Notes: generated by a model from the sequence alone, not told the origin. Shown: positions 16,878 through 26,441, counted from the stretch's first letter. The stretch: DNA of 57,860 nt from Xanthobacteraceae bacterium (GCA_030041005.1 JASHOR010000147.1:1-57860), one strand, 5' to 3'. Numbers and translations are program-made.

Positions 16878-17897
16878 ATGGCGCTTTCCCGCACGCGCCG
16901 CGACAGCGGCATGAACTACTGGCCCGGCTTCGTCGACGCGTTGTCGACGCTGGTTCTGTCGGTCATCTTTCTGCTCACGGTGTTCATGGTCGCGCAGTTC
17001 TATCTTTCGCAGGAGGTAGCGGGCAAGGACACCGCACTCGACCGGCTGAACTCGGAAATCGCGCGCTTGAGCCAGTTGCTCTCGCTGGAACGAACCGGAA
17101 AGGCCAATCTGCAGGACGAGGTGGCGCAGTTGCGCGCCTCGCTCTCAACCGCGGAAAGCGAACGCGACCGGCTGCGCGCTGCGAGCGGCCAGGCCGCCGC
17201 CAGCGCCCCGGGAGCAACCGATCAGCTCAATTCACAACTCGACCTGCAGAAAACGGCGACCGCGCGCGCACTGGCGCAGATCGAAAATCTCAACGAGCAG
17301 ATCAGCGCGCTGCGCCGCCAGATCGCCGCACTCGAGGACGCGCTCGGCGCCTCCGAGAAGAAGGAGAGTACCGCCCAGCTACGCATCGCCGATCTCGGCC
17401 AGCGTCTCAATGTGGCGCTGGCGCGGCGTGTTCAGGAATTGTCGCGTTATCGGTCCGACTTTTTCGGCAAGCTGCGCGATGTCCTCGGCAATCGCCCCGA
17501 TATCCGCATCGTTGGCGACCGTTTCGTATTCCAGTCGGAGGTTTTCTTCGACAGCGGCGCCGCGACGCTGCGGCCGGACGGCCGCGCCACGCTTGACACG
17601 CTCGCCGCCGCAATCCTCGATCTGGAGAAGAAAATTCCGCCGGGCATTCCCTGGGTATTGCGCGTGGACGGCCATACCGATGTGCGGCCGCTGTCACCGA
17701 CATCGCCGTTCAAGTCGAATTGGGAACTCTCCACCGCCCGCGCCATTTCGGTGGTGCAGTACCTTATCGGCAAAGGCGTCCCACCCGATCGGCTTGCCGC
17801 AGCCGGGTTCGGCCAATACCAGCCGATCGATACCGGCACCTCGCCCGAAGCCCTGGCCCACAACCGCCGCATCGAGCTCAAATTGACCGAACCGTAA
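16878..17897 (+). CDS. MotB/OmpA-family peptidoglycan-binding stator partner
   Basis: A 339-residue protein with one N-terminal membrane helix carrying an acidic residue at its start (FVDALSTLVLSVIFLLTVFMV; Asp20 sits where MotB has its proton-binding Asp). A long coiled coil follows (about residues 45-195, e.g. LNSEIARLSQLLSLERTGK). The C-terminal OmpA peptidoglycan-binding domain includes FDSGAATLRPDGRATLD, VDGHTDVRPL, NWELSTARAISVVQYL and AAGFGQYQPI. With the ExbB-like gene upstream it makes a two-gene stator unit anchored to the wall. The load it drives is unknown. Confidence 0.88.
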   Translation: MALSRTRRDSGMNYWPGFVDALSTLVLSVIFLLTVFMVAQFYLSQEVAGKDTALDRLNSEIARLSQLLSLERTGKANLQDEVAQLRASLSTAESERDRLRAASGQAAASAPGATDQLNSQLDLQKTATARALAQIENLNEQISALRRQIAALEDALGASEKKESTAQLRIADLGQRLNVALARRVQELSRYRSDFFGKLRDVLGNRPDIRIVGDRFVFQSEVFFDSGAATLRPDGRATLDTLAAAILDLEKKIPPGIPWVLRVDGHTDVRPLSPTSPFKSNWELSTARAISVVQYLIGKGVPPDRLAAAGFGQYQPIDTGTSPEALAHNRRIELKLTEP

Positions 17898-17937
17898 ACC
17901 AATCCTGCCGACGCCGCGCCGCGCGACCCGCGCATTG

Positions 17938-18477
17938 ATGGCAAACGACAGCGAACCGCCAGTGATGCAATCCCGCGACCGGCCGAGTTGCCTCGTCGAA
18001 AGCCCGATAGGGGCCGACGACGGCCCGCAAAGCGACTTTTCATTGCGCCGATACGAACCGCGCGATGAGGATGCGATAACCGCGCTATGGCTGCGGACGT
18101 GGCAGGCCGCCTATCGGCAGATCGACTTTGCCGCGCGGCTCGATTGGTGGCGCGAACGCTGGGCCCGGGAACTCGTGCCGCAAACGCAAATCGTGGTGGC
18201 AGAGCACCGGGGCACCCTTGTCGGTTTTGTCACAGTCGATCAGGCCACGCGTTATCTGGATCAGATTGTGGTAGCGCCCGAGCATTGGGGATCCGGCGTC
18301 GCCGGCGCACTGCTCCAAACAGCCAAGCGCCTGTCGCCGTGCGGTCTCGATCTCGACGTCAATACCGACAACATTCGCGCCATCCGCTGCTACGAGAAGC
18401 ACGGCTTTTGCATCAGCGGGGCCGGATTCAACCCCAGTTCGGGAAGTCCGGTTCACCGAATGAGCTGGCGTCCATGA
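17938..18477 (+). CDS. GNAT-family N-acetyltransferase
   Basis: A 179-residue GNAT protein. The N-terminal 40 residues look disordered; the domain starts at SLRRYEPRDEDAITALWLRTW. Strand 4 and the acetyl-CoA P-loop read LDQIVVAPEHWGSGVAGALLQTAK (V-x-x-x-x-x-G-x-G/A pattern), followed by LDVNTDNIRAIRCYEKHGF, the strand-5/helix-4 pair that is common in RimI-like members. Substrate unknown. ATG 17938 is preferred over the TTG three bases earlier. It lies 40 bases after the MotB-like gene and may share its transcript. Confidence 0.83.
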   Translation: MANDSEPPVMQSRDRPSCLVESPIGADDGPQSDFSLRRYEPRDEDAITALWLRTWQAAYRQIDFAARLDWWRERWARELVPQTQIVVAEHRGTLVGFVTVDQATRYLDQIVVAPEHWGSGVAGALLQTAKRLSPCGLDLDVNTDNIRAIRCYEKHGFCISGAGFNPSSGSPVHRMSWRP

Positions 18478-18616
18478 TTACGGGACAGAATAGCTAAATT
18501 CTACTGGCGCCAATCGTTAGAAATTCCGCCGCCCGGGAAATTCTTTGATTGCGAAACACCGGTAAGTTCGTCCGATCGACAATGCGCGTTCCAGCCTAAA
18601 GGGCGGTTCTCACATC

Positions 18617-19627
18617 ATGACGACGCGATTGTACGCTGCCGAGCGTCCCTTCAGCCAAACGTCACGCGACAGCAGTGGCGGCGCCGTGCCCTGCGACGGA
18701 TCGACGGGTCGGAGCAGCGTCGATATGGCGGCCGAGCTTGCGGCGTTGCGCACAATCGTCGACGATCTGGATCACGGCGTCGTGGTTCTTGACGAGGCGC
18801 GCAGGGTCCGGTTCGTCAACCGCGCGTTCCGCCGCTTTTGGCGCGTTCCCGATGACTGGGCGGATTGTCAGCAGACGTTCGTCAAGCTGATGTATCACGG
18901 CCGCGGCAATGCCTATTCGGTTTCCGCAGACAAGCTCGGCGAATATGTCGCGAAGCAACTGGAGCTGATCCGCAACGGCGATGACCGCCCGCTCAGCATC
19001 CCTCTTGCCAATGGCAAAGTCGTCCAATTCAGATGCAAGACGCTGCCCAATGGCAATCGGCTGCTGACCTACGGTAACATTACCGAGCTCGCGGACCAGG
19101 CCGAAGCGCTCGAACGTCTGGCCTGCGTCGACGGATTGACCGGGCTGAACAACCGCCGTCATTTCCTCGTGCTGGCCGAGAGCGAATGGTCACGCTTTCG
19201 CCGCTATGGACGGCCGCTGGCGCTGCTGATGATCGACATCGATCACTTCAAGTCGGTGAACGATACATACGGACATGACGTCGGTGATCAGGCGATCAAA
19301 GCGGTCGCTGAGACCCTGCAGAAGCACAAGCGCGGCTCCGATATCGCTGGACGCTTGGGCGGAGAGGAGTTTGCGCTCGTTCTGCCCGAAGCGCCCCTCG
19401 ACCGCGCCCTCATCGCCGGCGAACGGCTGCGGCAACTGGTTGCCGCGCGCACCGTCGACACCAAGCGGCTTCCCATGTCGTTGACGGTCAGCATCGGCGT
19501 CAGCGCTTGTCGCTCCGACATGAGCGGTCTCGATCAATTGCTGAAAGAGGCCGACGTGGCGCTTTACGAGGCGAAGCGCTTGGGCCGCAATCGCGTGTGT
19601 CTATTTGGTCCGCAGAAGGCGGAGTGA
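18617..19627 (+). CDS. PAS-GGDEF diguanylate cyclase
   Basis: A soluble 336-residue enzyme expected to make cyclic di-GMP from two GTP. A PAS-type sensor domain covers about residues 45-165 (LDHGVVVLDEARRVRFVNRAFRRF). The GGDEF domain follows (LACVDGLTGLNNRRHFL, then IDIDHFKSVNDTYGHDVGD). The active-site motif is GGEEF at residues 248-252, catalytically competent. RGSD at residues 239-242 is exactly five residues upstream and matches the RxxD inhibitory site, so product feedback is likely. No transmembrane segment. The signal sensed by the PAS domain cannot be told from sequence. Confidence 0.93.
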   Translation: MTTRLYAAERPFSQTSRDSSGGAVPCDGSTGRSSVDMAAELAALRTIVDDLDHGVVVLDEARRVRFVNRAFRRFWRVPDDWADCQQTFVKLMYHGRGNAYSVSADKLGEYVAKQLELIRNGDDRPLSIPLANGKVVQFRCKTLPNGNRLLTYGNITELADQAEALERLACVDGLTGLNNRRHFLVLAESEWSRFRRYGRPLALLMIDIDHFKSVNDTYGHDVGDQAIKAVAETLQKHKRGSDIAGRLGGEEFALVLPEAPLDRALIAGERLRQLVAARTVDTKRLPMSLTVSIGVSACRSDMSGLDQLLKEADVALYEAKRLGRNRVCLFGPQKAE

Positions 19628-19700
19628 TGTCCTGGCTTGGCAGCGTTCGTAGGCTCGAGCGGTATCCGCCTCCGCCGGAAAATGAATGCGGATCGCGCTT

Positions 19701-21077
19701 TCAAGCCAAGTGCGGCTCACCTCCAGGCGCCCTCATCAGGGCCTCGGCCTTGGCCGCATCGAAAGACCTGGAATCTACCTTGAGGTAGGCGAGCTTTTCC
19801 TCGGCAATCACCACCGCCTCGGCCACGCCGGGAACCTGCCGCAGGCGCGCCGCGAGAGTTTCAGCATCGGCGACCCCCGCCTCGGCGATCGCCACAAGCC
19901 GCGTGGTCAGATAGCTCGGCTGCTTCATGGTCGCAGCCGCGACCAGCCAGACAAACGCAGTCGCGGCCGTCAGCGCAAAGACTCCGCCGCTGCTCCAATG
20001 CTGGTTGAAATAGCCGCCAACGACACCGCCGACGAAGATGCCGAGAAACTGCAAGCTGGAGTAAACGCCCGTGGCCGTGCCCTTGGCCTCGGCGGGCGCG
20101 CATTTGGTGATGAGCGAAGGCAGCGAGGCCTCCATGACATTGAAGGCCGAGAAAAAGACGATGAGCGCAGCAATCATGACGAACAGATTATTGGCGTCAA
20201 CGTAAAGCATCGCCTGGCTGACGAGGAGTACCCCTACAGCACCCACAAACACGCTCTTCATGCGGCGATATTTCTCAGCGGCGATGATCGCCGGAAGCAT
20301 GAGCGCGACGGAAACAAGGAGCACCGGGAGATAGACGATCCATTGATCCTGGGATGACAAGCCCAGCGTGCTGCGCAGAAGGGCGGGCAAGACCAGAAAA
20401 TTTGCCGTCAGCATGGCATGCAGCGCGAAGATGCCGAAGTCGAGCCGCAACAGCTCCTTGTCGCGCAGCACCGCCCCGATCAAAGCCGGGACCGCCTCCG
20501 CGTCGCGATGCACGCGCACTCGCCGCGGCGTCGGCACCAATAGCTCCGTTATCGCGATCCCGGCGGCTGCCAAGACCACCATCAGCCAGAAGATTCCGGA
20601 AACGCCGACAAAATTCGCAACGACCGGGCCGAGAACGAGCGCGATCATGAACGAAGCGCCGATCGTCACCCCGACCATCGCCATGGCCTTGGTGCGGTTC
20701 TCCTCTGCGGTCAGATCCGCCACCAGAGCCAGGATGACCGAGCCTACGGCGCCCGCGCCCTGAAGCGCGCGGCCAATGATGACGCCGTCGATCGAGCGCG
20801 ACGCCGCGGCGATGGCACTGCCGATTCCGAACAGGATCAGCCCGAACACGATCATTGCCTTGCGGCCGACGCGGTCGGACAAAAGCCCGAAGGGAATCTG
20901 CAAAAGCCCCTGACTCAACCCGTAGATGCCCAGCGCCTCCCCGATCAGGTATGGATTTGCGCCGGAAAGATCGCGGGCATAGGCCGCAAACACCGGGTAG
21001 ATCATAAACAGGCCGAGAAGCCTGACGGAGAAGACTGCCGCAAGCGAGCCGGCGGCGCGGAGTTCCTGTTTTTCCAT
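19701..21077 (-). CDS. YajR-like MFS transporter
   Basis: A 458-residue major facilitator carrier with about twelve hydrophobic segments and a soluble C-terminal domain. The motif A loop between helices 2 and 3 reads [16 protein letters not shown]. The last 70 residues ([29 protein letters not shown]) resemble the ferredoxin-like YAM domain of E. coli YajR, which supports this subgroup over drug-efflux types. Substrate unknown. ATG 21077 is chosen over the adjacent GTG. It is divergent from rpmE and convergent with the diguanylate cyclase. Confidence 0.88.
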   Translation of the reverse strand: MEKQELRAAGSLAAVFSVRLLGLFMIYPVFAAYARDLSGANPYLIGEALGIYGLSQGLLQIPFGLLSDRVGRKAMIVFGLILFGIGSAIAAASRSIDGVIIGRALQGAGAVGSVILALVADLTAEENRTKAMAMVGVTIGASFMIALVLGPVVANFVGVSGIFWLMVVLAAAGIAITELLVPTPRRVRVHRDAEAVPALIGAVLRDKELLRLDFGIFALHAMLTANFLVLPALLRSTLGLSSQDQWIVYLPVLLVSVALMLPAIIAAEKYRRMKSVFVGAVGVLLVSQAMLYVDANNLFVMIAALIVFFSAFNVMEASLPSLITKCAPAEAKGTATGVYSSLQFLGIFVGGVVGGYFNQHWSSGGVFALTAATAFVWLVAAATMKQPSYLTTRLVAIAEAGVADAETLAARLRQVPGVAEAVVIAEEKLAYLKVDSRSFDAAKAEALMRAPGGEPHLA

Positions 21078-21171
21078 CACAATTTACAGTGGAGCTGGTC
21101 GAAATGCATGCGACTCCGTCGCGCCGCACGCAGCATGCCTTGCGGCGTCGGCGCCGGTCAATTGCGACGGC

Positions 21172-21200
21172 TTGCCGCCCACGACCGGCACCTGTTATAG
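21172..21200 (+). promoter_or_regulatory. sigma-70-type promoter of rpmE
   Basis: TTGCCG (21172-21177), a 17-base spacer and TTATAG (21195-21200) upstream of rpmE. Predicted start of transcription is near 21207, giving a leader of about 60 bases. Both hexamers and the spacing fit the housekeeping consensus. Confidence 0.55.
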
Positions 21201-21268
21201 AGCCGCGCAATTCAACCCGATCCAGGACGCGCCGCTGCGCGTGCCTGCGTGGGCAGCGGAACCAAACC

Positions 21269-21493
21269 ATGAAGCCGGAAATCCATCCCAATTACCACAC
21301 CGTGAAAGTGGTCATGACAGACGGCACCGAGTTCACCACGCGCACAACTTGGGGCAAAGCCGGCGATACGCTGCATCTCGACATCGACCCGAAGTCGCAC
21401 CCGGCGTGGACCGGCGGCCAGCAGCACCTGCTCGACCGCGGCGGCCGATTGTCGCGCTTCCAGAAGAAATTCTCGGGTTTCCTGAAGACTTGA
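21269..21493 (+). CDS. rpmE: 50S ribosomal protein L31
   Basis: A 74-residue large-subunit protein starting [22 protein letters not shown] and ending [15 protein letters not shown], both typical of L31. It contains no cysteine, so it is the zinc-independent type usual in alphaproteobacteria. The open frame extends upstream to 21089, but the ATG at 21269 matches the family and lies downstream of a good promoter. It converges on the rcdA gene with 18 bases between stops. Confidence 0.96.
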   Translation: MKPEIHPNYHTVKVVMTDGTEFTTRTTWGKAGDTLHLDIDPKSHPAWTGGQQHLLDRGGRLSRFQKKFSGFLKT

Positions 21494-21511
21494 TGCGGTG
21501 ATCGGAGGCGA

Positions 21512-22027
21512 TCAAGCATCCGACTCGAAGGCCGCCTTCAGCAGTCCGAGCTGGCGGCCGACAGGATTACCCGCAGCGATTGCCGGCGGGGTCGCATGCA
21601 TCGTGGCGTCGAGCCGGCGCACATCGGTTTGCAGCTTCACCGAACGGGCGATGAGCTCTCGCAGCCTTTGCGGCAAAAGCGCGATGGATCCGGGATCGCC
21701 TGGCTCGCAACTGGCAAATCTCACCTTGGCCTTTTCCTTGCTGGCCTGAGCCAGCGTCATTTCCCCTTCCTTGACCGCGCGGTGCAGGAGAAGCCATGAA
21801 GCGAGCTGCATCAGCCGTGTGGTGAGCCGCATGCTTTCAGTGGCGTACACAAGCGCGGCACTGCGTTCGAGCCGTTTCGAATCCTGCCGGCCCGGACCGT
21901 CGAGATAGCTTGCGGTCTCCTCGACCAGCGCCATTCCATCACGAAAAAGGACGACAAAAGCCTGCGAACTCGCCAGCCGCTCGCTGAAGGAGACCGCCCC
22001 GGCTTCCATCGAACGCTTATCTGACAT
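21512..22027 (-). CDS. rcdA: DUF1465 protein, RcdA family (CtrA-degradation adaptor)
   Basis: A 171-residue helical protein of the DUF1465 family. In Caulobacter the member RcdA is a ClpXP adaptor needed for cell-cycle degradation of CtrA. From ATG 22027 it reads MSDKRSMEAGAVSFSERLAS, then FRDGMALVEETASYLDGPGR, ALVYATESMRLTTRLMQLAS and WLLLHRAVKEGEMTLAQ, the three-helix core. Length fits. The frame is open to 22195, but the added region overlaps the small-RNA terminator. Functional transfer from Caulobacter is inference. Confidence 0.85.
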   Translation of the reverse strand: MSDKRSMEAGAVSFSERLASSQAFVVLFRDGMALVEETASYLDGPGRQDSKRLERSAALVYATESMRLTTRLMQLASWLLLHRAVKEGEMTLAQASKEKAKVRFASCEPGDPGSIALLPQRLRELIARSVKLQTDVRRLDATMHATPPAIAAGNPVGRQLGLLKAAFESDA

Positions 22028-22163
22028 CGTACGCCTCACAAGCGACCAGCATCGCCCGCCCCGGGCTCCATGTCCAGACTGGAGGCGACGAAGATGACGA
22101 CATAGTTGCCGGCATCGCCGGCCGAGGCTCCCTGCGCCTGCGCGCGCAGACTGCGCGGCAGAC

Positions 22164-22191
22164 GCAAAAAAGAGCCGCCGTTGCCGGCGGC
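22164..22191 (-). terminator. strong intrinsic terminator
   Basis: On the minus strand GAGCCGCCG and CGGCGGCTC (22170-22191) form a perfect nine-pair GC-rich stem with a four-base loop, followed by six T residues (22164-22169). It ends transcripts coming from the DUF1192 side, or those of the candidate small RNA at 22164-22290. Confidence 0.85.
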
Positions 22192-22290
22192 TCAAGGTGA
22201 TAACAGGGAGGCGTCAAACAGAGTGGACAGGAGCCACTCGATGTCCAAAAGATGGACGATCTCTGTAATGAACGAGAAAGCTTAACAAAA
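22164..22290 (-). ncRNA. candidate small RNA with anti-Shine-Dalgarno loops
   Basis: The 362-base gap between rcdA and the DUF1192 gene holds three hairpins in a row on the minus strand. First is GTCCA-TCTTT-TGGAC (22243-22257). Second is GAGTGG-CTCCTGT-CCACTC (22221-22239). Last is the terminator at 22170-22191 with its T run. The second loop exposes CTCCT, and the linker before the terminator contains CCTCCC (22204-22209); both are complementary to ribosome-binding sites. This layout resembles trans-acting regulatory RNAs of alphaproteobacteria. The 5' end and promoter are not clear. Bases 22291-22389 and 22028-22163 show nothing further. Confidence 0.45.
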
Positions 22291-22389
22291 AATTAATAAG
22301 CTGCAGAAGTTCATCGCACCGCGTCGGAAACACGATAGGAGCCTGTCCCATGGCCTCGGCCGAGGCCAGCCCACCAGGGCGCCGGCAAG

Positions 22390-22584
22390 CTACTTCTTGA
22401 AGAAACTGTCGGCTGCCGATTTGGACGCCCGCTTTCCGGCCATTTCGCGTTCGAGGCGGGCTATCTCGTCTTTGAGGAGTGCAATGCGGTCACTGAGTTC
22501 CCCTACCGACAGCAGCGAAAGGTCCTGCCCGAGTTCATGGGTGATCTTTTTTTTCGGCAGGTCGTCGGGGTCAACGGCGGGCAT
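22390..22584 (-). CDS. DUF1192 small protein
   Basis: A 64-residue protein starting MPAVDPDDLPKKKITHELGQ at ATG 22584, with LSVGELSDRIALLKDEIARL forming a helix that looks like a short coiled coil. The match is to DUF1192, a family of short alphaproteobacterial proteins of unknown role. The open frame extends to 22698 without family resemblance. It is divergent from the large GGDEF-EAL gene. Confidence 0.8.
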   Translation of the reverse strand: MPAVDPDDLPKKKITHELGQDLSLLSVGELSDRIALLKDEIARLEREMAGKRASKSAADSFFKK

Positions 22585-22851
22585 GGTGCGCGTCCAGGGC
22601 ACTCCACCATAATGCCGCAACAGACGCCTGTCAGCAGCCGCATCCGCCTCTGCGACCCTTTGATACTTAACGGGAAAATCCTTGCTTCGGAGCGACAAAA
22701 CCGGCTACCCAGAGGCCTCTGTGCCGGCACTTCAAGCTTGGCGAAACTTGGCCGCGAATTCGGCGCAAAGGCGGTACGATATGCCTTTGGGGATAATGGT
22801 TGGTCGTCCGGGGCGTGATCCGCGCCGATAGCTGAGGTCGGAGGATATCCG

Positions 22852-25782
22852 TTGGCACTCTTCCGTGCCGCCACCAGGCTCGGCGTGCTCGCGTTCGTGG
22901 TGGCGGCCATCGTTGGCGCGCCGGCCGCCGGCGCCGTCGAGGCCATCAATGTGCCGACGCGCGGGCAGCCAAGCCGGCTGAACGTCAACCTCACCGGCAC
23001 CATCGAATATCAGCATTCCGACAGCGATCGCGTCCAGGTCGCGACCGCTCCCGGCCCGGACGGCATCGTCCGCCGCATCGAAGTGCGCGCACGCGAGGCC
23101 GACTCGAATTGGGCCGTGTTCGCGCTCGCCAACAACAGCGATCAGCAGATCGATCGGCTCATCGTTGCGCCGCACTACCGCATGGTCGGCTCGGGCCTGC
23201 TTTGGCCCGATCTGGGCGAATCGCGCATCGTCTATATAACGCCTTCCTCGGGCGATCCTCCCGAACTGCAGCAGAGCCCGAACGCCGACGTCTATCGCGT
23301 CACCCTCGATCCCGGGACGGTGATCACGTTTGTTGCCGAGTTGCGGACGCCCAGACTGCCGCAGCTCTATCTCTGGGATCCGGACGCCTACAAGGACAAG
23401 CTCAATTCGCTGACGCTCTATCAGGGCATCGTCATCGGGATTGCCGGTCTGCTGGCGCTGTTTCTGACCATTCTGTTTGTCGTCAAGGGCAGCGTTATGT
23501 TTCCGGCTGCTGCGGCGCTGAGCTGGGCGGTGCTCGTCTATATCGGCATCGACTTCGGGTTCTGGGGGAAGGTGTTTGAAATCTCATCTGGCGCGGAACG
23601 GGTGTGGCGTGCGTCCGGCGAAGCCATCCTGGCGGCGACGTTGTTGGTTTTCCTGTTCGCTTATCTGAATCTGAACCGATGGCACGTGCGTTACGCGCAT
23701 ATCACCGCCGGCTGGCTGGCGTTCCTGGGAGCGATTGTGGCCGTCGCCCTGTTCTCGCCGGAGGTCGCCTCGGGCATCGCCAGGATTTCACTGTTCCTCA
23801 TCGCCGTACTCGGCTTTGTGCTGGTGGTCTATCTCTCCGCGCACCATTACGACCGCGCCGTAATGCTGATCCCGACGTGGCTGCTGCTGGTCGTCTGGGT
23901 GTGCGGTGCGGGACTGACCGTACTCGGTTATTTGACCAACGATATGGTCGGCCCGGCGCTGCTCGGGGGCCTCGTGCTCATCGTCATGCTGATCGGCTTT
24001 ACGGTCATGCAGCACGCGTTCGCCGGCGGCACCGGCCACGGCATCGTGTCCGACGTGGAACGTCGGGCATTGGCCCTGACCGGGGCCGGCGACATGATCT
24101 GGGATTGGGACGTGTCTTCGGACCACGTGTTCACCAGCGCGGAAACCGAGGCAATGCTCGGGCTCAAAAGCGGGTCGCTCCAGGGCCCCGCCGCCAAGTG
24201 GCTTGAGGTCCTGCACCATCTCGATCGCGACCGCTTCCGCGCCACCCTCGACGGAGTCTTGGAACAGCGCCGCGGACGCGTGGCGCAGGATTTTCGCCTG
24301 CGCACCGCTGACGGGCACTATCTCTGGTTCGCGTTGCGCGCACGGCCCGTCGTTGGTTCCGATGGTGAAGTGGTGCGTCTGGTCGGCACGCTGTCCGACG
24401 TAACCGCGTTCAAGACCGTCGAGGAACGGCTCCTTCACGACGCAGTGCACGACAATCTCACCGGCCTGCCAAACCGGGAATTGTTCCTCGATCGGCTCGA
24501 CGCGCTGCTTGGCTTCGCCAAGGCAAGCGCAAGCAAATCCGACCCCGTATTGCGTCCGACCGTCATCGTGATCGATCTCGACCGCTTCAAGCAGGTCAAC
24601 GATTCAATGGGCATGGCAGTCGGCGACTCGATCCTGCTGACATTGGCCCGCAGGCTCGGCCGGCTGATCAAGCCGCAGGACACGCTGGCGCGGCTTGCGG
24701 GCGATCAATTCGGCATCGTCGTGCTCTCGGAGCGCGATACCGGGCGCATCACCGCCTTCGCCGAGACTATGCGCCGTACCTTGCGCGCCCCGATCTCGTT
24801 CAAGGATCGGGAGATTTTTCTCACCGCTTCGATCGGATTGACGCTCGGCGACAGCGAACCGCAGCGTGGCGAGGAAATGCTCAAAGACGCCGAGCTTGCC
24901 ATGTATCACGCCAAGCGCAGCGGCGGTGATCGCATCGATGTGTTCAAGCCGGCAATGCGTGCGCGCAAGATCGATCGCCTGTCGATCGAATCCAATCTGC
25001 GGCGTGCGCTCGAACGCGATGAGATCAATATTCTCTATCAACCGATCGTCCGGCTTGACGACCGCTCTGTCGCCGGCTTCGAGGCGCTTGCGCGCTGGAA
25101 TCACCCGAAGCTCGGGCGCCTTTCACCGATCGAGTTCATTGCGATCGCGGAGGAGTCCGGCCTCATTGTCGAACTCGGCCTATCCGTCCTGCAGCGTGCC
25201 GCCCGGCAGCTCAGCGCCTGGCAACGCGCGCTGCGCCACCGCGAATCGCTGTTCTGCAGCGTCAATGTGTCTTCGCGGCAATTGTTGCGGCACGATCTTA
25301 TTCAGGATCTGCGTACCGTGCTGGGCCGGGTCCCGCTGTCTCGCGGTTCGCTCAAGCTCGAACTGACCGAATCCGTCGTCATGGAAAATCCGGAGCATGC
25401 GGCGCAGATGTTGCAACGCATCCGCGAACTCGGCGTGGGGCTGGCGCTGGACGACTTCGGCACCGGTTATTCATCGCTGTCCTACCTGCAGCGATTTCCC
25501 TTCGACACAATCAAGATCGACCAGTCCTTCGTAAAAACCACCGCGAAGGGCACCCGTCCGGTGATCCTGCGCTCGATCATCGCACTCGCCCACGATCTCG
25601 GCATGGATGCGGTGGCGGAGGGTGCGGAAACGGATTCCGATGCTGTGGAGCTGTCTCAGCTCGGGTGCGAATACGCGCAAGGCTTTGCTTTCGGCGAACC
25701 CATGTCCGCGGAGCGGGCGCGCGCGCTTCTGCATCCTTATCAGAAATCGGAGAGCAAAGTCCGGAAAACGGAAGTTGGGTAG
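22852..25782 (+). CDS. membrane PAS-GGDEF-EAL cyclic di-GMP protein, likely phosphodiesterase
   Basis: A 976-residue inner-membrane signalling protein. Signal peptide (about 1-28), a periplasmic beta-rich domain (about 30-190), seven or so membrane helices (about 195-390), PAS/PAC (about 400-530), GGDEF (about 540-700) and EAL (about 715-965). The GGDEF site reads AGDQF at 616-620, so cyclase activity is doubtful. The EAL domain keeps Glu744-Ala-Leu, NVSSRQL, LELTES, LDDFGTGYSSLSYL, IKIDQSFV and AEGAET, so hydrolysis of cyclic di-GMP is likely. The start is a TTG (22852) with GGAGGA at 22840-22845. The layout resembles 7TM-DISM receptors. Confidence 0.88.
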   Translation: MALFRAATRLGVLAFVVAAIVGAPAAGAVEAINVPTRGQPSRLNVNLTGTIEYQHSDSDRVQVATAPGPDGIVRRIEVRAREADSNWAVFALANNSDQQIDRLIVAPHYRMVGSGLLWPDLGESRIVYITPSSGDPPELQQSPNADVYRVTLDPGTVITFVAELRTPRLPQLYLWDPDAYKDKLNSLTLYQGIVIGIAGLLALFLTILFVVKGSVMFPAAAALSWAVLVYIGIDFGFWGKVFEISSGAERVWRASGEAILAATLLVFLFAYLNLNRWHVRYAHITAGWLAFLGAIVAVALFSPEVASGIARISLFLIAVLGFVLVVYLSAHHYDRAVMLIPTWLLLVVWVCGAGLTVLGYLTNDMVGPALLGGLVLIVMLIGFTVMQHAFAGGTGHGIVSDVERRALALTGAGDMIWDWDVSSDHVFTSAETEAMLGLKSGSLQGPAAKWLEVLHHLDRDRFRATLDGVLEQRRGRVAQDFRLRTADGHYLWFALRARPVVGSDGEVVRLVGTLSDVTAFKTVEERLLHDAVHDNLTGLPNRELFLDRLDALLGFAKASASKSDPVLRPTVIVIDLDRFKQVNDSMGMAVGDSILLTLARRLGRLIKPQDTLARLAGDQFGIVVLSERDTGRITAFAETMRRTLRAPISFKDREIFLTASIGLTLGDSEPQRGEEMLKDAELAMYHAKRSGGDRIDVFKPAMRARKIDRLSIESNLRRALERDEINILYQPIVRLDDRSVAGFEALARWNHPKLGRLSPIEFIAIAEESGLIVELGLSVLQRAARQLSAWQRALRHRESLFCSVNVSSRQLLRHDLIQDLRTVLGRVPLSRGSLKLELTESVVMENPEHAAQMLQRIRELGVGLALDDFGTGYSSLSYLQRFPFDTIKIDQSFVKTTAKGTRPVILRSIIALAHDLGMDAVAEGAETDSDAVELSQLGCEYAQGFAFGEPMSAERARALLHPYQKSESKVRKTEVG

Positions 25783-25820
25783 GCCAGCTTGGCGCCGATC
25801 ACCCGTTTTCTACTTTCCGC

Positions 25821-26441
25821 TCACGCGTGTCCGGCTTCATTCGACAGCATTCCAAGCTCGATGCCGATCTTCTTCAGCGCCCGCTCGTATTTGCCGTCGC
25901 TATCGGCTCCAAAGATCAGCTCAGGATCGGCCGCGCAATGCAGCCATCCATTACCCTGGATTTCGTTCTCCAATTGGCCGGGAGCCCAGCCGGCATAACC
26001 GAGTGCGAGAATCGCGCTGGCCGGGCCGTCGCCACGCGCGATCGCCCTGAGAATGTCGATGGTAGCCGTCAGGCAGACGCCTTCGGCGATCGGCAGCGTG
26101 GAATTCTCGATGAAAAAGTCCGCCGAGTGCAGCACGAATCCTCGTTCTGTATCTACCGGCCCGCCGCGCATGACCTGCACGACCCCGGCTCGCGAAGGCA
26201 ATTGGATCACTTCGGCCCGGGGGATGACATCGAGCTTCACTAAAAGATCCGAGAAGTTGATATTGGGCGCCGGATGATTGACGACGATCCCCATGGCGCC
26301 CTCGGTGGTATGCGCGCAGATGTAGATGAGGGACCGGGAAAAGCGCTCGTCGAGCATTGCCGGCATGGCAATCAGCATCTGGCCGTCCAGATAGCCCCGT
26401 GCCCTGGTCTCTCTCGGTGTGCTGCCGCGCGGCGATTTCAT
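25821..26441 (-). CDS. YqgE/AlgH family protein
   Basis: About 206 residues, DUF179. [20 protein letters not shown], then [35 protein letters not shown], and [18 protein letters not shown] are all family hallmarks. Function is not settled; the AlgH name comes from alginate regulation in Pseudomonas. Start is uncertain: ATG 26441 ([11 protein letters not shown]), 26459 or 26492 are all in frame, and none has a clear ribosome-binding site. It is convergent with the GGDEF-EAL gene. Confidence 0.9.
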   Translation of the reverse strand: MKSPRGSTPRETRARGYLDGQMLIAMPAMLDERFSRSLIYICAHTTEGAMGIVVNHPAPNINFSDLLVKLDVIPRAEVIQLPSRAGVVQVMRGGPVDTERGFVLHSADFFIENSTLPIAEGVCLTATIDILRAIARGDGPASAILALGYAGWAPGQLENEIQGNGWLHCAADPELIFGADSDGKYERALKKIGIELGMLSNEAGHA

